A stretch of DNA of 17,768 bases from DASQWC01 sp035640475 (GTDB taxonomy: Bacteria; Actinomycetota; JAICYB01). Each line of letters opens with the position of its first letter. The first letter of the stretch is position 1. The stretch is from the NCBI GenBank assembly GCA_035640475.1, contig DASQWC010000112.1, positions 1 through 17,768 on the forward strand, read 5' to 3'. Position numbers and translations under genes: made by a program. Below the pieces are notes generated by a model. The model saw only the letters and a list, made by a program, of their open reading frames with translations. It searched no databases and was not told where the DNA came from. Positions 14,092 to 17,768 of the stretch are shown one piece after another.

Positions 14092-14715
14092 TTCGAGCGG
14101 TTTACCGATCGCGCAAGAGGCGTCGTCATGCTCGCCCAAGAAGAGGCGCGTGAGCTCAAGCACAACTACATCGGGACCGAGCATCTCCTCCTCGGTCTTC
14201 TGCGTGAAGGCGAAGGGGTCGGCGGAAAGGTGCTCACATCGCTCGGGCTCGACCTCGACTCCGCTCGCGGTGAGATCGAGCGGCGGATCGGCACGGGCGC
14301 CCAGGATCCTCACGGGCACATTCCGTTCACTCCACGCGCCAAGAAGGTGCTCGAGCTCGCCCTTCGCCAGGCGCTGAAGCTCGGCCACAATTACATCGGC
14401 ACCGAGCATGTGCTGCTCGGTCTGGTGGCCGAGGGCGAAGGCGTGGCCGCGCAAATCCTCATCACCAAGGTCGACGGACAGCTCCCGGCCGTGCGAGATG
14501 CCGTCTTCGCGGCGCTCGGCCGCCCGCCCGAGGCGCTCGTCGGCATCGAAGGACGACTGGCCGAGCTCGGCCGGACGATCCGCGGCCGGCTGCCGCACAT
14601 CTCGATCGCCGGGCCCGAAGACGAGACCAGAAAGCGCCTGGAGGCCATCGAAGCGCGCCTGAGCGTCATCGAGCAGCTCCTGCGCGAGCAGCTGGGCCGG
14701 GAAGATACCGGCTAG
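14089..14715 (+). CDS. Stand-alone ClpC-type N-terminal domain protein with C-terminal coiled coil
   Basis: A 208-residue protein containing the double Clp repeat (Clp_N/Clp R domain) but no Walker A, Walker B or AAA+ module, so it is not an unfoldase. Repeat one covers about 1-75 (MFERFTDRARGVVMLAQEEA, then HNYIGTEHLLLGLL). Repeat two covers about 78-150 (FTPRAKKVLELAL, then HNYIGTEHVLLGLV). The sequence is very close to ClpC N-domains, which bind adaptors and phosphoarginine-tagged proteins; the residues corresponding to that pocket (R4, T6, E31 and E106) are kept. Residues about 153-205 form a charged coiled coil. It might present substrates to ClpC, compete with it, or read protein-arginine phosphorylation; all are inferences. 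The GTG start lacks a Shine-Dalgarno motif. Its stop overlaps the convergent NUDIX stop. Confidence 0.92.
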   Translation: MFERFTDRARGVVMLAQEEARELKHNYIGTEHLLLGLLREGEGVGGKVLTSLGLDLDSARGEIERRIGTGAQDPHGHIPFTPRAKKVLELALRQALKLGHNYIGTEHVLLGLVAEGEGVAAQILITKVDGQLPAVRDAVFAALGRPPEALVGIEGRLAELGRTIRGRLPHISIAGPEDETRKRLEAIEARLSVIEQLLREQLGREDTG

Positions 14716-15233
14716 CTTCTCAGCGCCAGAAACGCCAAACCGAGCAGCGTCTTCGCATCGCCGATCTCGCCCGACGAGAGCAGCTCGCGCGCGCTCGATG
14801 CCGGACGGCGCTCGATCTCGATGACTTCACCCTCGTCGGTCGATCCGGACTCCGGCACGACGTCGTCGGTGAAGTAGAGATAGAACCTCTCGTTCGTGAA
14901 GCCGGGCGTCGTGTAGTACGTCGCCAAGTGCTCCAGCCTCCTCGGGCGCAGCCCGATCTCTTCGACGAGCTCGCGGGCCGCGCAGGCTTCGGGGTCTTCG
15001 CCTTTCCCGAGCTTGCCGGCCGGAATCTCCAGCAATACCTCCGCGGTCGCATGACGGTACTGCCGGACGAGCCACACCTCGCCGTCGTGCACGCACACGA
15101 CGCCAACCGCGCCCTCGTGCTCGATGACCTCGCGCGTCGAGCGGTGACCGTCGGCCGCTTCGACGTCGTCCACGCGCAGCCGGAGGATCCGGCCTTCGAA
15201 GATCGTGCGCGACGCGAGGACGCGTTCACGCAT
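14712..15233 (-). CDS. NUDIX hydrolase, ADP-ribose pyrophosphatase type
   Basis: A 173-residue hydrolase for nucleoside diphosphate-linked compounds. The complete Nudix box G-x5-E-x7-REUxEExGU runs from G73 to L95 (G73, E79, R87, E88, E91, E92, G94). Preceding LEIPAGK (68-74) and following TTPGFTNERFYLYF (108-121), with a proline about 15 residues after the box, resemble ADP-ribose pyrophosphatases, so ADP-ribose hydrolysis to AMP and ribose 5-phosphate is the best guess. The ATG lies 15 bases after the pyrG stop, so the two form an operon, as in mycobacteria where the same pair precedes xerD. Here xerD is displaced. The gene converges on the Clp-N gene, and both stop codons share the tetranucleotide CTAG. 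Confidence 0.93.
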   Translation of the reverse strand: MRERVLASRTIFEGRILRLRVDDVEAADGHRSTREVIEHEGAVGVVCVHDGEVWLVRQYRHATAEVLLEIPAGKLGKGEDPEACAARELVEEIGLRPRRLEHLATYYTTPGFTNERFYLYFTDDVVPESGSTDEGEVIEIERRPASSARELLSSGEIGDAKTLLGLAFLALRS

Positions 15234-15248
15234 GTGAATCTCGTTCCG

Positions 15249-16856
<1,608 letters not shown>

Positions 16857-16861
16857 GGCGT

Positions 16862-16867
16862 CCTCCT
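16862..16867 (-). promoter_or_regulatory. Consensus ribosome binding site of pyrG
   Basis: AGGAGG on the minus strand, five bases before the GTG at 16856. It is the only full consensus Shine-Dalgarno motif I noticed in the window and confirms the GTG start. An 8-base palindrome GGTCGACC (16868-16875) abuts it on the upstream side. Confidence 0.85.
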
Positions 16868-16899
16868 GGTCGACCTAACGTAGCACGCGTCGGAGGCTA

Positions 16900-16928
16900 T
16901 TGGGCCGAACCGACACGTCTGGTACAAC
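16900..16928 (+). promoter_or_regulatory. Candidate promoter of the secreted hydrolase gene
   Basis: TTGGGC (16900-16905) and TACAAC (16923-16928) are 17 bases apart in the 82-base gap between the divergent pyrG and hydrolase genes. The start point would be about four bases before the GTG at 16939, which has no Shine-Dalgarno motif, so the mRNA may be nearly leaderless. Confidence 0.4.
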
Positions 16929-16938
16929 GATCAAAGAC

Positions 16939-17768
16939 GTGAGACTACGGACTGCTCTGGCGCTCGTCGCCCTCGTCGCCGCTTCGGCTCCCGCGACCAC
17001 AAACGCGCAGGTCAACACCTGCTCAGACGCATCGCGATCGAAGGTCAGCGCTCGCGCCAAGTACACGTACGGCGCGCTCAACCGCGTCGTGGAGCTGCCG
17101 AGCCGTGTCGACGGCGCGGCGATTCAAATCGGTCTGATCCGGCCCGAAGTGCGAAAAGGTGCGCGCGTGCCGGTCGTCGTGCAGGCGTCGCCCTACCTTC
17201 CGGCGCTGCAGACGGTGGACCTCGAGACGTGCGAGCGATTTCTCGTCGAGAACTTCGTCCCGCAGGGCTACGCCGTCGCGCTCGTGGGGGTGCGCGGCAC
17301 GGCCGACTCGGGCGGCTGCTTCGACCTGTTCGGTCCCAAAGAGCGCGCCGATCTCGATCAGGCCGTTAGATGGCTCGGGACACAGCCGTGGAGCAATGGG
17401 CGCGTCGGAATGCTCGGGCTCTCCTACGACGGCTCGACGCCCTGGATGGTCGCGGCGGCGGGGAATCCGTACCTCAAGACGATCGTTCCCATGGACGGCG
17501 TGCCCGACCTGTTCGATCTCCTGTTCGGCAGCGGAACGCCCGACTGGCGCGGCCCGGGTCTGCTCAGCGGCCTGTACTACGCCACGAGCGTGATCAACGT
17601 CCCGGGCAGGGCGCCGCAGCGGACCGTCGACGCAACGGCCTGTCCCGAGTACGCCGTCGGGCAGGCGGCGAGCGCGTACAGCGCGCTCACGGGCGAGCCC
17701 GACCCGTGGGGCTACTGGCAAGCCCGGCGGTACGTCGGCGACATCCTCCGCCGGTATCGCGGCAGCGT
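16939..17768 (+). CDS. Secreted CocE/NonD-type alpha/beta hydrolase (X-Pro dipeptidyl-peptidase S15-like), 3' end outside window
   Basis: The first 276 residues are visible with no stop before the window edge. A signal peptide is clear: basic MRLR, a hydrophobic run ALALVALVAASA, and a likely cleavage after TNAQ (about residue 24), so the enzyme is exported. The alpha/beta-hydrolase core has VVVQASPYLP (79-88, Tyr of the oxyanion region), GYAVALVGVRGTADSGG (110-126) and the nucleophile elbow GLSYDGS (160-166, S162). QPWSNGRVGM (149-158) just before it is typical of the CocE/S15 family, which hydrolyses esters or X-Pro peptides. The catalytic Asp and His should lie beyond the window. The GTG has no Shine-Dalgarno motif; it was chosen because it begins the signal peptide. 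The substrate is unknown. Confidence 0.88.
   Translation, partial: MRLRTALALVALVAASAPATTNAQVNTCSDASRSKVSARAKYTYGALNRVVELPSRVDGAAIQIGLIRPEVRKGARVPVVVQASPYLPALQTVDLETCERFLVENFVPQGYAVALVGVRGTADSGGCFDLFGPKERADLDQAVRWLGTQPWSNGRVGMLGLSYDGSTPWMVAAAGNPYLKTIVPMDGVPDLFDLLFGSGTPDWRGPGLLSGLYYATSVINVPGRAPQRTVDATACPEYAVGQAASAYSALTGEPDPWGYWQARRYVGDILRRYRGS

Noticed and set aside
16868..16875. Palindrome GGTCGACC upstream of the pyrG ribosome site as an operator
   Set aside because: It is only eight bases, a common restriction-site-like sequence in GC-rich DNA, and has no second copy nearby.

Overview
The window is GC-rich and gene-dense, with many GTG starts and 4-base stop/start overlaps. Gene content and order point to an actinobacterial chromosome. 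The likeliest placement is a deep, little-cultured lineage such as Thermoleophilia/Gaiellales; that rests on recalled gene order (trpS and an M50 peptidase before scpA/scpB, a DUF3891 gene, a Cmk-PlsC fusion) and could not be checked by a search.

Positions 1-12751 are one long minus-strand block. In transcription order it encodes XerD recombinase, a DksA/TraR zinc-finger protein, an M50 membrane protease, tryptophanyl-tRNA synthetase, ScpA, ScpB, an RsuA/RluB-type pseudouridine synthase, AroH chorismate mutase, TyrA prephenate dehydrogenase, AroA EPSP synthase, a Cmk-PlsC fusion, the ribosome-assembly GTPase Der, a DUF3891 protein, tRNA-Pro(GGG), a CDP-alcohol phosphatidyltransferase and a sugar-phosphate nucleotidyltransferase cut by the window start. 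Many junctions overlap by ATGA or GTGA, so coupled translation is likely. The block joins chromosome maintenance (XerD, ScpAB), translation (TrpS, RluB, Der, tRNA-Pro), aromatic amino-acid synthesis (AroH, TyrA, AroA) and nucleotide/lipid supply (Cmk-PlsC, CDP-alcohol transferase).

Positions 12835-14715 are plus-strand and look accessory: an acyltransferase-3 membrane protein followed by a protein made only of a ClpC-type N-terminal domain plus a coiled coil, with no AAA+ ATPase. A hairpin-forming inverted repeat covers their stop/start junction. Positions 14712-16856 return to the minus strand with pyrG (CTP synthase) and a NUDIX hydrolase. In mycobacteria and other actinomycetes pyrG, the NUDIX gene and xerD are neighbours, so the acyltransferase/Clp-N pair appears to be inserted into a conserved cluster.

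At the right edge, 16939-17768 begins a secreted CocE/NonD-type serine hydrolase that runs out of the window. There is no gene-free stretch above 300 bases. I found no CRISPR array, insertion sequence, rRNA or convincing intrinsic terminator.
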